Below are positions 24,444 through 33,802 of a stretch of DNA of 47,480 bases, in pieces. Source of the DNA: Gloeocapsa sp. DLM2.Bin57 (lineage in GTDB: Bacteria > Cyanobacteriota > Cyanobacteriia > Cyanobacteriales > Gloeocapsaceae); contig RECR01000089.1 of assembly GCA_007693955.1 (NCBI GenBank), positions 1-47,480 of the forward strand, given 5' to 3'. The position numbers and the translations under genes were made by a program. How positions within the stretch are numbered: the stretch's first letter is position 1; every line of letters begins with the position of its first letter. Under the pieces are notes generated by a model, which worked only from the letters and a program-made list of their open reading frames with translations, did not search any database and was not told the origin of the DNA.

Positions 24444-25598
24444 ATGTTGACAAGTTCAGTAAAAATCTTGTTGATTGAGGATAACTTGGCTGAAGCGAGA
24501 TTATTACATGAGATTCTCAAAGATGCCAATGGTAATACTTTTACGCTAGTTCATGTACAGCGTTTAAAAGAGGCGATCGAACTCATTAAGAGTGACAATT
24601 TCGATGTGATCTTATTAGATTTAACTCTACCAGATAGTCAGGGTTTAGCTTCTCTAATACCCTTGAACTGTTATGCTCCTAGTATTCCTGTGGTAGTACT
24701 TACTAATACTAATGATGACAGGTTAGCCCTAGAAGCAGTTCGTCAAGGTGCGCAAGATTATTTAATCAAAAGACAAGTTAACTTACATTCTTTAGTACGC
24801 TCTCTCTATTATGCCATTGAGAGAAAACAAAGCGCAGAAAATCTCCGTAAAGCTCATGAACATCTTAGCCAAGAAGTACAAAAACAAAAAGAGGATTTAA
24901 TCAAAGCACAAGAGATAAATCAACTTAGAGCAGAATTAGTATCGATGATTTCTCATGACTTTCGCAATCCTCTAACCACTATTCTACTCTCTACAGGACT
25001 ACTTGAAGACCATGAGCAAAAATTAACCCCTGAACAAAAGATTAGACAATATCAACGCATTCGTGACGCGATTAAAAATTTAACAGGTTTACTCGATGAA
25101 ATCTTATTAGTAGGTAAAGCTGAAGCGGGTAGATTAGATTGTGACCTAATGTCTTTACCTTTAGAACCATTTTGTCGTCAATTACTCGAAGAGTTGGAAT
25201 TAACTCTCAATAGTCAGCATAAAGTGGTTTTTATCAGTGAAGGTGAGTTAAATTCGGGTTTGTGGGATGAACAGCTACTTAAACATATTTTATATAACTT
25301 ACTTTCTAACGCGATTAAATATTCTCCTGATGGAGGAGTAGTGATATTAAATCTTCAACGTCAAGGAGAAATAGTAATCATGGAGATTAAAGATCAAGGG
25401 ATTGGTATCCCTGAAATAGATTTACACGCTTTATTTGAACCCTTTCACCGTGGTGATAATGTGGACAATATCCCGGGAACAGGTTTAGGTTTAGCAATTG
25501 TTAAAAATTGTGTGCAGGTTCATGGGGGTACAATAGAGGTAGTTAGTCAATTGGGAGTGGGGACAACTTTTACAGTTACCTTACCCTATCTTACGTGA
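24444..25598 (+). CDS. Receiver-histidine kinase hybrid
   Basis: The protein has 384 residues from ATG 24444. The frame extends to a TTG at 24369 with GAGGG before it, so that start cannot be excluded, but the extra 25 residues look unlike domain sequence. The N-terminal receiver (about 5-125) has EDN and Asp59 in VILLDLTLP. A coiled coil (about 128-165) leads to HisKA with His171 in SMISHDFRNP, then a HATPase domain (NLLSNAIKYS, DQGIGIP, GTGLGLAIV). A receiver ahead of the kinase suggests it is itself controlled by phosphorylation, perhaps from the phytochrome encoded just upstream. Confidence 0.85.
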   Translation: MLTSSVKILLIEDNLAEARLLHEILKDANGNTFTLVHVQRLKEAIELIKSDNFDVILLDLTLPDSQGLASLIPLNCYAPSIPVVVLTNTNDDRLALEAVRQGAQDYLIKRQVNLHSLVRSLYYAIERKQSAENLRKAHEHLSQEVQKQKEDLIKAQEINQLRAELVSMISHDFRNPLTTILLSTGLLEDHEQKLTPEQKIRQYQRIRDAIKNLTGLLDEILLVGKAEAGRLDCDLMSLPLEPFCRQLLEELELTLNSQHKVVFISEGELNSGLWDEQLLKHILYNLLSNAIKYSPDGGVVILNLQRQGEIVIMEIKDQGIGIPEIDLHALFEPFHRGDNVDNIPGTGLGLAIVKNCVQVHGGTIEVVSQLGVGTTFTVTLPYLT

Positions 25599-25611
25599 AG
25601 ACAAAAAATAG

Positions 25612-26961
25612 ATGATCGCACAGGGTGAATTAGTAGAATTAGAGATAGAAGACCTTAATCATCAAGGTGAGGGTGTAGGACGTGTTAACGGTTGCGTAGT
25701 TTTTGTCCGGGATACAGTGATAGGCGATCGCGTTTTAGTGCGTATTTTACGTCTGCGTAAACAATATAGCGAAGCAAGATTAGAAAAACTCTTAGTTAGT
25801 TCTCCTCACCGTGTTCGTCCCTATTGTATCGTAGCTGATAAGTGTGGGGGGTGTCAGTGGCAACATATCGACTATGACTATCAACTTCAGGTAAAACGTC
25901 ACCAGGTGGAAGAAAGTTTAATCAGGGTTGGGGGTTTCTCTAATGTACAAGTAGCTGATACTCTCACACAAGCTAACTCCCTCGGTTATCGTAATAAGGT
26001 TACCTATCCTCTTGGTTTGTCTGCAACTCAACAAGTACAAGCGGGTTATTATCGCAAGGGAACTCATAAGTTAATTAATCTCAATCAATGTCCTGTACAG
26101 GATTCTCGCTTTAACTCTCTGTTGAGTGAATTAAAACAAGATATTCAACAACGGGGTTGGACTATTGATCAGGATTTAACTGGTGTGGGACAATTGCGTC
26201 ATCTCTCTTTGCGTGTAGGAAGACGTACAGGAGAGATTTTACTCACCTTAGTTACTACCACTTGGGATTTACCAGATATTGTACCTCAAGCTCAAATCTG
26301 GTTAGAACGTTACCCCGCTTTAGTTGGTGTCTCCTTAAATCTTAATCGCTGTAAAAGTAATGTTATTTTTGGTCGAGAAACTCGTAATATTGCAGGACAA
26401 CCCTATCTGAGAGAAATTTTTGCAGGGTTGGAGTTACGCTTACTTCCTGATACTTTTTTTCAGGTTAACACGGAAACCGCTGAAGCGCTTTTAACCATTA
26501 TTCGTCAACGTCTCTGTCTCCAAGGTCATGAAACTCTCTTGGATGCTTACTGTGGTATAGGTACTTTTACTCTACCTCTAGCTCAACAAGTAGCTCAAGC
26601 TATTGGACTTGAAGTACAACAAACCGCGGTAGAACAAGCAAAAATTAACGCATCTCTCAACAATATCACTAATGTAACTTTTTACGCAGGTGCAGTAGAA
26701 CACCTCTTATCTCAATTTTCTCGTCCTGATATTCTTCTTCTCGATCCTCCTCGCAAAGGTTGCGATCGCCTGGTAATTGAAACTATCCGCAAAGTTTCTC
26801 CCCCGAAGTTAGTTTATATCAGTTGTCAACCCGCAACTCTCGCTAGAGACCTCCAATTACTTTGTCAAGATAATCTCTATCATCTCACTTTTACTCAACC
26901 TGCTGACTTTTTCCCTCAAACTGCTCATATTGAAGTGGTAGCTTTTTTAGAAAAAAGTTAG
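25612..26961 (+). CDS. rlmD: 23S rRNA (uracil-C5)-methyltransferase RlmD-like
   Basis: This 449-residue TrmA/RlmC/RlmD-family enzyme makes 5-methyluridine in 23S rRNA with SAM. A TRAM domain (about 1-60) has LNHQGEGVGRVNG. Iron-sulfur cysteines Cys72, Cys78 and Cys81 lie in YCIVADKCGGCQW, and a fourth lies in NQCPVQ. The SAM fold has DAYCGIGTFTLPL. The catalytic motif is LLDPPRKGCD, then YISCQPATLARDL with the nucleophilic Cys. The TRAM domain plus cluster favours RlmD over TrmA. It starts 13 nt after the hybrid kinase gene, though a functional link is not obvious. Confidence 0.9.
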   Translation: MIAQGELVELEIEDLNHQGEGVGRVNGCVVFVRDTVIGDRVLVRILRLRKQYSEARLEKLLVSSPHRVRPYCIVADKCGGCQWQHIDYDYQLQVKRHQVEESLIRVGGFSNVQVADTLTQANSLGYRNKVTYPLGLSATQQVQAGYYRKGTHKLINLNQCPVQDSRFNSLLSELKQDIQQRGWTIDQDLTGVGQLRHLSLRVGRRTGEILLTLVTTTWDLPDIVPQAQIWLERYPALVGVSLNLNRCKSNVIFGRETRNIAGQPYLREIFAGLELRLLPDTFFQVNTETAEALLTIIRQRLCLQGHETLLDAYCGIGTFTLPLAQQVAQAIGLEVQQTAVEQAKINASLNNITNVTFYAGAVEHLLSQFSRPDILLLDPPRKGCDRLVIETIRKVSPPKLVYISCQPATLARDLQLLCQDNLYHLTFTQPADFFPQTAHIEVVAFLEKS

Positions 26962-27062
26962 TTGTTATGCTATAATTTACCTAGGTGGACAAATAAGTTT
27001 TTTAAAGACTTTTTAAAGTTATTTCTTAAAACTTAATTGTTTACAAACAGCAAAACTTGATA

Positions 27063-27099
27063 GCTTTTGGGGTAAAGTCTATTGCTCTTTACCCAAAGC
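27063..27099. other. Hairpin between rlmD and anti-sigma gene
   Basis: GCTTTTGGGGTAAAG (27063-27077) pairs with CTTTACCCAAAGC (27087-27099) with two bulges. No T-tract follows. It may be a transcript end or a leader structure of the next gene. Confidence 0.4.
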
Positions 27100-27213
27100 T
27101 CATTACAACCTAAAAAGAAACAATGATTTAACTAGGATAACTCTGAACCCTACCCTATTAACTAACCTTACGTTCAACTAAGTCCAACTATTAATAATAA
27201 GAGGTAAAAACTT

Positions 27214-27657
27214 GTGATTGCTATCTCGCTACCTCTCAAGAAGACAAAGTGGAGTACTATGAGTTTCGCATCTACTTTGTATTTATACCCTATACTAGAC
27301 CTGTTACTAGCTAATATTCCCTCTGAATTACAAGCAGAGATTAGGCTAGGTTTACAAGAAGCCTTAGTCAATGCTGCTAAACACGGTAATAAACTAGATC
27401 CGAGTAAAACAGTAGTAGTACAATTCTCTCAAACTAAAGAAGGATACTCCTGGATCATTACGGATCAAGGTTGTGGGTTTGATACCCAATGTTTTTGTGA
27501 ACTTAATTTAGAAGAGGGAATTTATCCTTCCGAAGAAGCAGAAAACGGTAGAGGGATGTGTATCCTACACCAAATCTTTGACCAAGTACACTGGAATCAT
27601 CAAGGAACAGAAATAAGACTATGCAAAAATACTAATTGTGCTTCAGACTTAAATTAA
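27214..27657 (+). CDS. RsbW-like anti-sigma factor / serine kinase (HATPase)
   Basis: This 147-residue protein has a GHKL ATPase fold: N-box EALVNAAKHGN (about 49-59), G1 box DQGCGFD and G2 box NGRGMCIL. This layout is typical of switch kinases that bind a sigma factor or phosphorylate an anti-anti-sigma protein. The start is GTG 27214, supported by GAGG 9 nt upstream. ATG 27259 would cut into the fold. No partner STAS protein or sigma factor gene is adjacent. A terminator follows 22 nt downstream. Confidence 0.85.
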   Translation: MIAISLPLKKTKWSTMSFASTLYLYPILDLLLANIPSELQAEIRLGLQEALVNAAKHGNKLDPSKTVVVQFSQTKEGYSWIITDQGCGFDTQCFCELNLEEGIYPSEEAENGRGMCILHQIFDQVHWNHQGTEIRLCKNTNCASDLN

Positions 27658-27679
27658 CTACAATAGAAAAACAGTAAGG

Positions 27680-27707
27680 GGTTTAAATATTAAACCGCCT
27701 TTTTTTT
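27680..27707 (+). terminator. Rho-independent terminator abutting the aminopeptidase start
   Basis: GGTTTA (27680-27685), loop AATAT, TAAACC (27691-27696), then GCC and eight T (27700-27707). It ends only 10 nt before ATG 27718. Confidence 0.7.
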
Positions 27708-27717
27708 GAGTATTAGT

Positions 27718-30270
27718 ATGAATAACGACGTAAACGAAAAACAACCTAAATCTTTTGAGTTACCAGGTGCAAAACCACACTATAATCCCGATAAACCAGG
27801 AAAAGTTGAACATATCTTTTTAGATATTAGTCTAGATTTGACTCAAGCTAGTCTAACAGGAACTTGTTATCTGAGTTTAAAACCCCTACGTCAAGGGATA
27901 GAAGAATTAACCCTCGATGGAGTGGATTTGCACATAAACTCAGTGTTAGTCGATAGTATTAGTCAACCCTTTGATTACGATGGGGAAAAACTTTACATAC
28001 ATCTGATCCAACCTACTGGTTTAGAAACCATCCAACTAGCGATCGCCTATCAAGTGATCCAACCCCAACGAGGTATCTATTTTATTAAACCCGATTCAGA
28101 TTACCCCGATAAACCAATCCAAGTATGGACTCAAGGAGAAGACGAAGACTCCCGCTATTGGTTTCCCTGTTTTGATTATCCAGGACAATTAGCTACCTCA
28201 GAGATTAGAGTTAAAGTAGCTAAACCCTATCTTGCAATTTCTAATGGTGAATTAATCTCTACCTCAAGTCAAGATAACGAGATTATTTATCACTGGTTGC
28301 AAAAACAAGTACACCCTACCTACCTCATGACTCTCGCTGTAGGAGATTTTGCGGTAATTGCCGATCAATGGGGTGATATACCCGTAAACTACTATGTAGA
28401 AAAAGGAGGGGAAGAAGATGCTAAACGCAGTATGGGTAAAACACCTAGGATGATCGAGTTTTTTAGTCAGAAGTTTGGTTATCCCTATCCTTACCCTAAA
28501 TATGCTCAAGTCTGTGTAGATGATTTTATCTTTGGAGGGATGGAAAATACCTCTACTACTATCTTAACAGACCGCTGTCTCTTAGATGCTAAAGCAGCTA
28601 CAGATAACCGACGTACTGAAAGTTTAGTCGCACACGAATTAGCCCATCAATGGTTTGGTGATTTAGTAGTGATTAAACATTGGTCACACGCTTGGTTAAA
28701 AGAGGGAATGGCTTCTTATGCTGAGGTACTCTGGACTGAGGTAGAATATGGTCAGGATGATGCAGCTTATTATCTGTTGGGAGAAGCACGCAATTATCTA
28801 CAAGAAGACTCTACCCGCTATCGTCGTCCTATTGTAACTAATGTCTATCGAGAAGCGATCGAATTATACGATCGCCATCTCTATGAAAAAGGTGCTTGTG
28901 TTTATCATATGATTCGTACTATTTTAGGAGATGAGTTATTTGACGCGACGATTAAGACTTTTGTTAACGATAATGCCCATCAAACCGTAGAAACTATCGA
29001 TTTATTAAGGGCAATCGAGAAAACTACAGGATATAACCTCAATTCTCTTTTTGATCAATACGTGTTTAGAGGTGGTCATCCCGATTTTAAAGTTAACTAT
29101 AGTTGGGATAATAAAAATAAACTCGCTGAAGTGAAAATAACCCAAACCCAGGGTAAAGACAATCCCAAAGAGTTATTTAATCTGACTATACCCCTAGCTT
29201 TTGGTTATGTAGAAGGAGAAGAGGTAGAGTTAAAAACAGTTACTCTCAATCTGTTAGAGTATCAACAGAGTTTTTATTTTCCTCTAGAGAAGAAACCAGA
29301 TTTTATCAGCTTTGATGTGGGTAATAATTACCTGAAAACCGTCTCTCTAGATTATGCTTTAGCGGAGTTAAAAGCCCAACTAAAATCTGATCCCAATCCT
29401 GTTAGTAGAATTTACGCAGGGATAGCGATCGCCAAAAAAGGTAACTTAGAAGCGATCACAGCTTTACAACAATCTCTCACTAACGATCGCTTTTGGGGTG
29501 TACGTAAAGAAGCAGCTAAACAATTAGGTAAAATTAAACTAGATCAAGCTGTCAACGCATTACTCTTAGGTTTAAATGATGATCATCCTCAAGTCAGAGG
29601 AGAAGTAATCGCAGCTTTGGCTAAGTTTAAAACCACTCTTAGCTACGATACTCTCAAACAATTACTCTCTCAAGGAGATAGTAGTTATTATAACGAAGCC
29701 GCGATCGCTAAATCTTTAGGAACAATAGTAGTAGGAAATCTAGAAAAACAACAATCAGAAGTCATCGAACTACTTACAGAAGTTTTAAACAATCAACCAG
29801 GGTGGAATGAAGTAGTCAGAAGTGGGGCGATCGCTGGTTTAAGTCAATTAAAAACCTCCCCTGAAGCTGCTGATTTAATTCTAGAATACACCAATAGAGG
29901 CATACCTCAACCCTTACGTCTAGCTGCAATTCGGGCTTTAGGAACGGTTGCTAGTGGTCAAAAACCAGAAAAAATCGAGAAAATCTTGCAAAAACTAGAA
30001 GATATCGCCTCAGAAAGCTTTTATCTCACCCAAGTAGCCGTTACTAGTGCTTTAAGACAAATACAGCATCCCCAAGCCCTCGAAATTCTCGACAACTTAG
30101 CCTCTCAATCCCCCGACGGTAGAATTAAACGTATTGCTTCAGAAGCTAAAACTAAAGTACAAGGAAAAATGGGTTCAGATCAAGCGATTAAGGAATTAAG
30201 ACAAGAAATCGACAAGTTAAAACAAGAAAACCAGGAGTTAAAAAGTCGTCTAGCTAAGCTAGAAACCTAA
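27718..30270 (+). CDS. M1-family aminopeptidase with C-terminal HEAT repeats
   Basis: The protein has 850 residues from ATG 27718. A TTG in frame at 27706 lies inside the terminator T-run and is unlikely. The zinc peptidase core has FGGMENTST (273-278 is the GGMEN substrate motif) and HELAHQWFGD, with zinc ligands His306 and His310 and the downstream Glu in WLKEGMASYAE. The C-terminal third (about 545-810) holds HEAT-like helical repeats (DHPQVRGEVIAALAKF and similar) that replace the ERAP-type domain of other M1 enzymes. It ends in a short coiled coil. It cleaves N-terminal residues from peptides, probably in the cytoplasm as no signal peptide is seen. Confidence 0.9.
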   Translation: MNNDVNEKQPKSFELPGAKPHYNPDKPGKVEHIFLDISLDLTQASLTGTCYLSLKPLRQGIEELTLDGVDLHINSVLVDSISQPFDYDGEKLYIHLIQPTGLETIQLAIAYQVIQPQRGIYFIKPDSDYPDKPIQVWTQGEDEDSRYWFPCFDYPGQLATSEIRVKVAKPYLAISNGELISTSSQDNEIIYHWLQKQVHPTYLMTLAVGDFAVIADQWGDIPVNYYVEKGGEEDAKRSMGKTPRMIEFFSQKFGYPYPYPKYAQVCVDDFIFGGMENTSTTILTDRCLLDAKAATDNRRTESLVAHELAHQWFGDLVVIKHWSHAWLKEGMASYAEVLWTEVEYGQDDAAYYLLGEARNYLQEDSTRYRRPIVTNVYREAIELYDRHLYEKGACVYHMIRTILGDELFDATIKTFVNDNAHQTVETIDLLRAIEKTTGYNLNSLFDQYVFRGGHPDFKVNYSWDNKNKLAEVKITQTQGKDNPKELFNLTIPLAFGYVEGEEVELKTVTLNLLEYQQSFYFPLEKKPDFISFDVGNNYLKTVSLDYALAELKAQLKSDPNPVSRIYAGIAIAKKGNLEAITALQQSLTNDRFWGVRKEAAKQLGKIKLDQAVNALLLGLNDDHPQVRGEVIAALAKFKTTLSYDTLKQLLSQGDSSYYNEAAIAKSLGTIVVGNLEKQQSEVIELLTEVLNNQPGWNEVVRSGAIAGLSQLKTSPEAADLILEYTNRGIPQPLRLAAIRALGTVASGQKPEKIEKILQKLEDIASESFYLTQVAVTSALRQIQHPQALEILDNLASQSPDGRIKRIASEAKTKVQGKMGSDQAIKELRQEIDKLKQENQELKSRLAKLET

Positions 30271-30371
30271 GTTTTGACGCTCACCGACCTACACACCTTC
30301 TTCCTTTCATGAGTGCATGTGCAGTATTTAGTTGAGTAAGGTTCAGAGGTCGCCCTCTTCCCCTCCTCTAA

Positions 30372-30405
30372 GAACCGTACGTGACTATTTCTAATCATAC
30401 GGCTC
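30372..30405 (-). ncRNA. Group II intron domain V
   Basis: A 34-nt hairpin, the standard size. It reads GAGCCGTATGATTAG on one arm and CACGTACGGTTC on the other, with the GAAA-type tetraloop region (AGAAAT) at the tip and the 2-nt bulge. It is the catalytic heart of the ribozyme. Confidence 0.85.
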
Positions 30406-30410
30406 ATGCA

Positions 30411-32060
30411 CTATTTCGAGCCTTTGGACTTGGATTTACTATGTACCTGCTTGTGACACGCTTTGTGTAGGTGGACTAGATTCACCGCGTCGTCAGTTCC
30501 TCCATCCTTAACAGGTACTATGTGATGGATTTCTATTTTTTCTCCATTGAATAAGGATTCTCCACAAACAGTACATCTCCACATTTGTTCTTTGGCTATC
30601 AGTTCATACTTAGAACCTTTCGCCCAGTATAATTTTCCTGTTTTTTCTCTGCGTTTAATCCAATACTCTCGGAGCGAAGCATCATCAGGTGACGCATCAC
30701 CTTTGACCTTTACATGCCTCATAATTGGTGTACTAGCAAGCTTGTAGAGTACAATGAGTTTTTCATCACCTTCCCTTCTTCCTGCTCCACGACACATAAA
30801 TGTCCAACTATCTCCTTTATAGAAATGAAAGTATTTATTCTTAACCCATTTTAATCGTCTTTTTAGGTGCTTACGCTTGCACCAGTTCCAGAGGTATTTA
30901 TAGACCCTATAATCTATGTAGCTAAAGGTTTCTTTACTAATTACTCCTCGATAATAATTAGCAAAACCACGAAGAAGGGGATTGATGGCTTTAATTAAAT
31001 CCTCTTGAGTGGCAGCTTTCATACTGTTAATGGTCTTCCCGACCTTTTTACAGAATTCTAATACTTTCTGCTTCATTGGTTTAATCAATAGCTTGCCACC
31101 ATAATGGCGTAGGTTGAATCCGAGAAAATCGAAACCTTCATCAATATGGGCTATCCTTGTCTTCTCCTCGCTGATACTTAGACCTTTCTCTGACATCCAT
31201 TGCTTTATCTGGACTAGTACTTTTTCCAAAGATTCTTTATCTCTTGCTGTCACAACAAAGTCGTCTGCATACCTGATGATGCCTAGCTTTGGGTTGTATT
31301 CTTTTATGGATTCCTCCAACCCGTGCAATCCAATATTAGCTAATAGAGGACTTATAACACCACCTTGAGGCGTACCAGTTTCTGTTGGGAATAACTTCCC
31401 GCCGTCCATAAATCCAGCTTTTAACCATTCCTTAATAAGTTCACCATGTGGTATTGAACCTACTTCTTTGAGAACAGATTCATGGGCAATATTATCAAAG
31501 AAACCTTTAATATCCGCATCTAGAACCCATCTATCTTTTGAGCGTGCGTGTAATCTGTTGAAACATTGCTCTATAGCATCTTGGCAGCTTCTTCCTGGTC
31601 TAAACCCATAGGAGTTTCCCTCGAAGACTGCTTCCCATTCTGGCTCCAGATAATTTTTAACTATTGCTTGTGCGACTCTATCCCTTACGGTTGGGATTCC
31701 TAGGGGACGTTTCTTCCCGTTTTTTTTAGGTATATAAACCCGTCGCGTGGGTTTTGCTGTCGCCATTTCCCAGTTATTCACAAGTTTTACTCTGTCGTCA
31801 GGTGTTATTATTACCTCCTTATCTACACCTGCAGTACCTTTGCCTTGGTTCACTTGAGTAATTTGTCTAACACTCAGCAATAGATTTGCGTAACTACGTA
31901 ACATCAACTTCTGCAGTCTTCTTAGCTGCTTCCATTGACCAAGTCTTCTAGCACGAAAGATTCTTTGTCTTAGATTCTTAACAGCTTTTCTTACCGCCTT
32001 CCAATTAACTTCCGACCAGTCTTTCAGCTGTTTGGTTTCTCCATTTATAACGTGTGTCAT
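30411..32060 (-). CDS. ltrA: Group II intron reverse transcriptase/maturase with HNH endonuclease domain
   Basis: This 549-residue intron-encoded protein is needed for splicing and retrohoming. RT blocks include VYIPKKNGKKRPLGIPTVRD (108-127), FEGNSYGFRPGRS, VLDADIKGFFDN, GTPQGGVISPLL and the active-site YADD (264-267). The maturase X domain covers about 340-430 (LRGFANYYRGV). The C-terminus is an HNH nuclease with CTVCGESLFNGEKIEIHHI and NLVHLHKACHKQVH, so all zinc and metal residues are present. It is full length and should be active. The ORF lies in intron domain IV and ends 6 nt from domain V. Confidence 0.95.
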   Translation of the reverse strand: MTHVINGETKQLKDWSEVNWKAVRKAVKNLRQRIFRARRLGQWKQLRRLQKLMLRSYANLLLSVRQITQVNQGKGTAGVDKEVIITPDDRVKLVNNWEMATAKPTRRVYIPKKNGKKRPLGIPTVRDRVAQAIVKNYLEPEWEAVFEGNSYGFRPGRSCQDAIEQCFNRLHARSKDRWVLDADIKGFFDNIAHESVLKEVGSIPHGELIKEWLKAGFMDGGKLFPTETGTPQGGVISPLLANIGLHGLEESIKEYNPKLGIIRYADDFVVTARDKESLEKVLVQIKQWMSEKGLSISEEKTRIAHIDEGFDFLGFNLRHYGGKLLIKPMKQKVLEFCKKVGKTINSMKAATQEDLIKAINPLLRGFANYYRGVISKETFSYIDYRVYKYLWNWCKRKHLKRRLKWVKNKYFHFYKGDSWTFMCRGAGRREGDEKLIVLYKLASTPIMRHVKVKGDASPDDASLREYWIKRREKTGKLYWAKGSKYELIAKEQMWRCTVCGESLFNGEKIEIHHIVPVKDGGTDDAVNLVHLHKACHKQVHSKSKSKGSK

Positions 32061-32677
32061 ATCTAACTTCTGATTCCATTAAGTTTCTTTGTCATTGTTT
32101 CTTTCGTATAGTACATAGAGTAAGTCTGCTTCCGTTTCCGTCAGGGACAAATTTTGAATCCCTATCTTGTTTATTACAAACAAGCATTCGCTTTTTACTC
32201 CTTCCTTTACCCTCCAGAGAATTCCGTCTCAGTTACCTTTGACCTACTAAATATTTCGACCTATATTTAGACTCTGTAGGGTTTACCCTGTTGCGTCATT
32301 TGAAGTTTTTGATGTTAGTTAGGATGGATACCTTTGCTACGATAGGAATTGTGTTTCTACTTACATACGACTAGATAACGTATGTACCACCTATTTACCA
32401 TTTTGGTTAGAGCATGTCAAGGCGTTTTGCTCTTCGATTTATCACGTAGTTTAAGCGGTATCTTAGACCGTGTTCATCCTTCTACATCTTTCCCTATTGC
32501 TCCCTAACCAATTGCCTTATTGGTTTTGGGCTACTTTCGGGGGCTGCATTCCAACTGTTTCGTTACCTACTCGGTTGTGCCCAAACTCAGAGAGTTCTTT
32601 CCGTAAGGGCTAGGGGTAGAAATCCCTAGGGGACGAGGCGTCCCGTTCCGAATGACCAGTTCAGGTCGCACATCTAG

Positions 32678-33802
32678 CTAAATCGCGCAATTACCACTTT
32701 CTAGCTTCAATATATCATCACCAGTAACGGTGAAGGCAACTGCCTGCAAAGCACGTAGCATAATGTTACGTGCGCCATTTACATCTCTTGATAATTGTGT
32801 ACCACATTTAGGGCATTTAAATACTTTTGCTCCTCCTAATTTAGAGTGAATATGCCCACAGTTTCCACAAGTTTTGGATGTATATGCTTCACTTAATCTT
32901 ATGACTAATACTCCTCTTCTTTTAGCCATTTGCCTTAAGTGTTGGCAGAATTTATAATGACTCCAGGTCAACATATTTCTAGCTGATTTTCTGTTTATCT
33001 TTCTTTGACTTTTTATCACCATATTACTAGTTTCAAAAGGAGGGAGAAAGATGACTTTATAATTGCTAGTCAAGAAGTTGGCTACTTTATTATGCAAGTC
33101 TTTAACTAAATTATTTATCTTTTCTCTTAGTCTATAACTTGCTTTTCTCATTTGTCTGCGTTGACGTTTATATGGGGAAGTAGTCATTTTACTTATTAGT
33201 TGGTCAAGATGCGAGCATAATCTATTTATGCGCCCGATATCGTTCTTGCCTACTTCTAAAATGCTTTCTCCATCGTAGCCAGTTAAGAAACTTCTATTCC
33301 CTGGGTCTAATGCTATTACTTTTGATTTATCAGTTTTAGGTTCGTTTTTAAGAGTAGGAAAACAAGCAAACCATTTACCACGAGTATAGACTAATTTAGT
33401 TCCGTACTCACAATTATTAGGAATAGGTTGAGATGCTTTAAACTCCATTCCTTTGGTTAATCTAGAGTACCATGTCCCATTTTTAAAGTTACCTACTTTA
33501 AATGATATTGCTTGCCGAGAGGCTCTACATGACTTGAATTTAGCTTCCCCATTATTTGCTTTTGCTTGTGAAAATGCGTCTCTAGCTTCTACACAAGCTT
33601 CTTGTTTTTGATGTCCTGGTATTTCATTTACCCAATCAGGTATATCTTTTGCTTCCCTGACTAAGGTTTGTAAAGTAAATCCTGATCAAGAGTTATCTTG
33701 TTGGAGCTTATTAATACACCAGTTATAAACAAATCTGTAGCCTGCTAACCATTGTTTCCAGACTTTATGTAACTCGCTTGACGGGTACACCCTGATTTTC
33801 AA
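32678..33802 (-). pseudogene. tnpB: TnpB of IS607 element, interrupted by one in-frame TGA
   Basis: The same reading frame runs from about 33802 (LKIRVYPSSELHKVWKQWLA, a typical TnpB N-terminus) to TAG 32678-32680, broken once by TGA at 33688-33686. The TGA sits between QQDNS and SGFTLQTLVREAKDI. Everything else is intact: RuvC-I Asp in IALDPGNRSFLTGYDG, RuvC-II Glu in IFLPPFETSN, zinc ribbon CGNCGH...CPKCG, and RuvC-III Asp in LSRDVNGARN. The total of about 374 codons is normal for IS607 TnpB. The first ATG after the stop (33448) would give a 256-residue piece that keeps all RuvC residues. The exact start, TTG or further upstream inside tnpA, is unsure. Confidence 0.8.

Larger units (their letters stand above)
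30331..32671 (-). mobile_element. Group II intron, apparently complete
   Basis: About 2.34 kb. The 5' end is GTGCGACC (G at 32671), the standard GUGYG-type start. A roughly 610-nt structured region without an ORF (domains I-III) precedes the maturase ORF. Domain V is a clear 34-nt hairpin at 30372-30405. A domain VI stem (AGAGG...CCTCT) and the end CTTACTCAAC at about 30331 follow. The 5' exon ends CTAGAT and the 3' exon begins TAAATACTGC. All parts needed for splicing look present. Confidence 0.8.

Noticed and set aside
24335-24529. Reverse ORFs across the response regulator and hybrid kinase genes, and similar antisense ORFs elsewhere
   Set aside because: They overlap well-supported genes in other frames, show no family motifs and have skewed composition.
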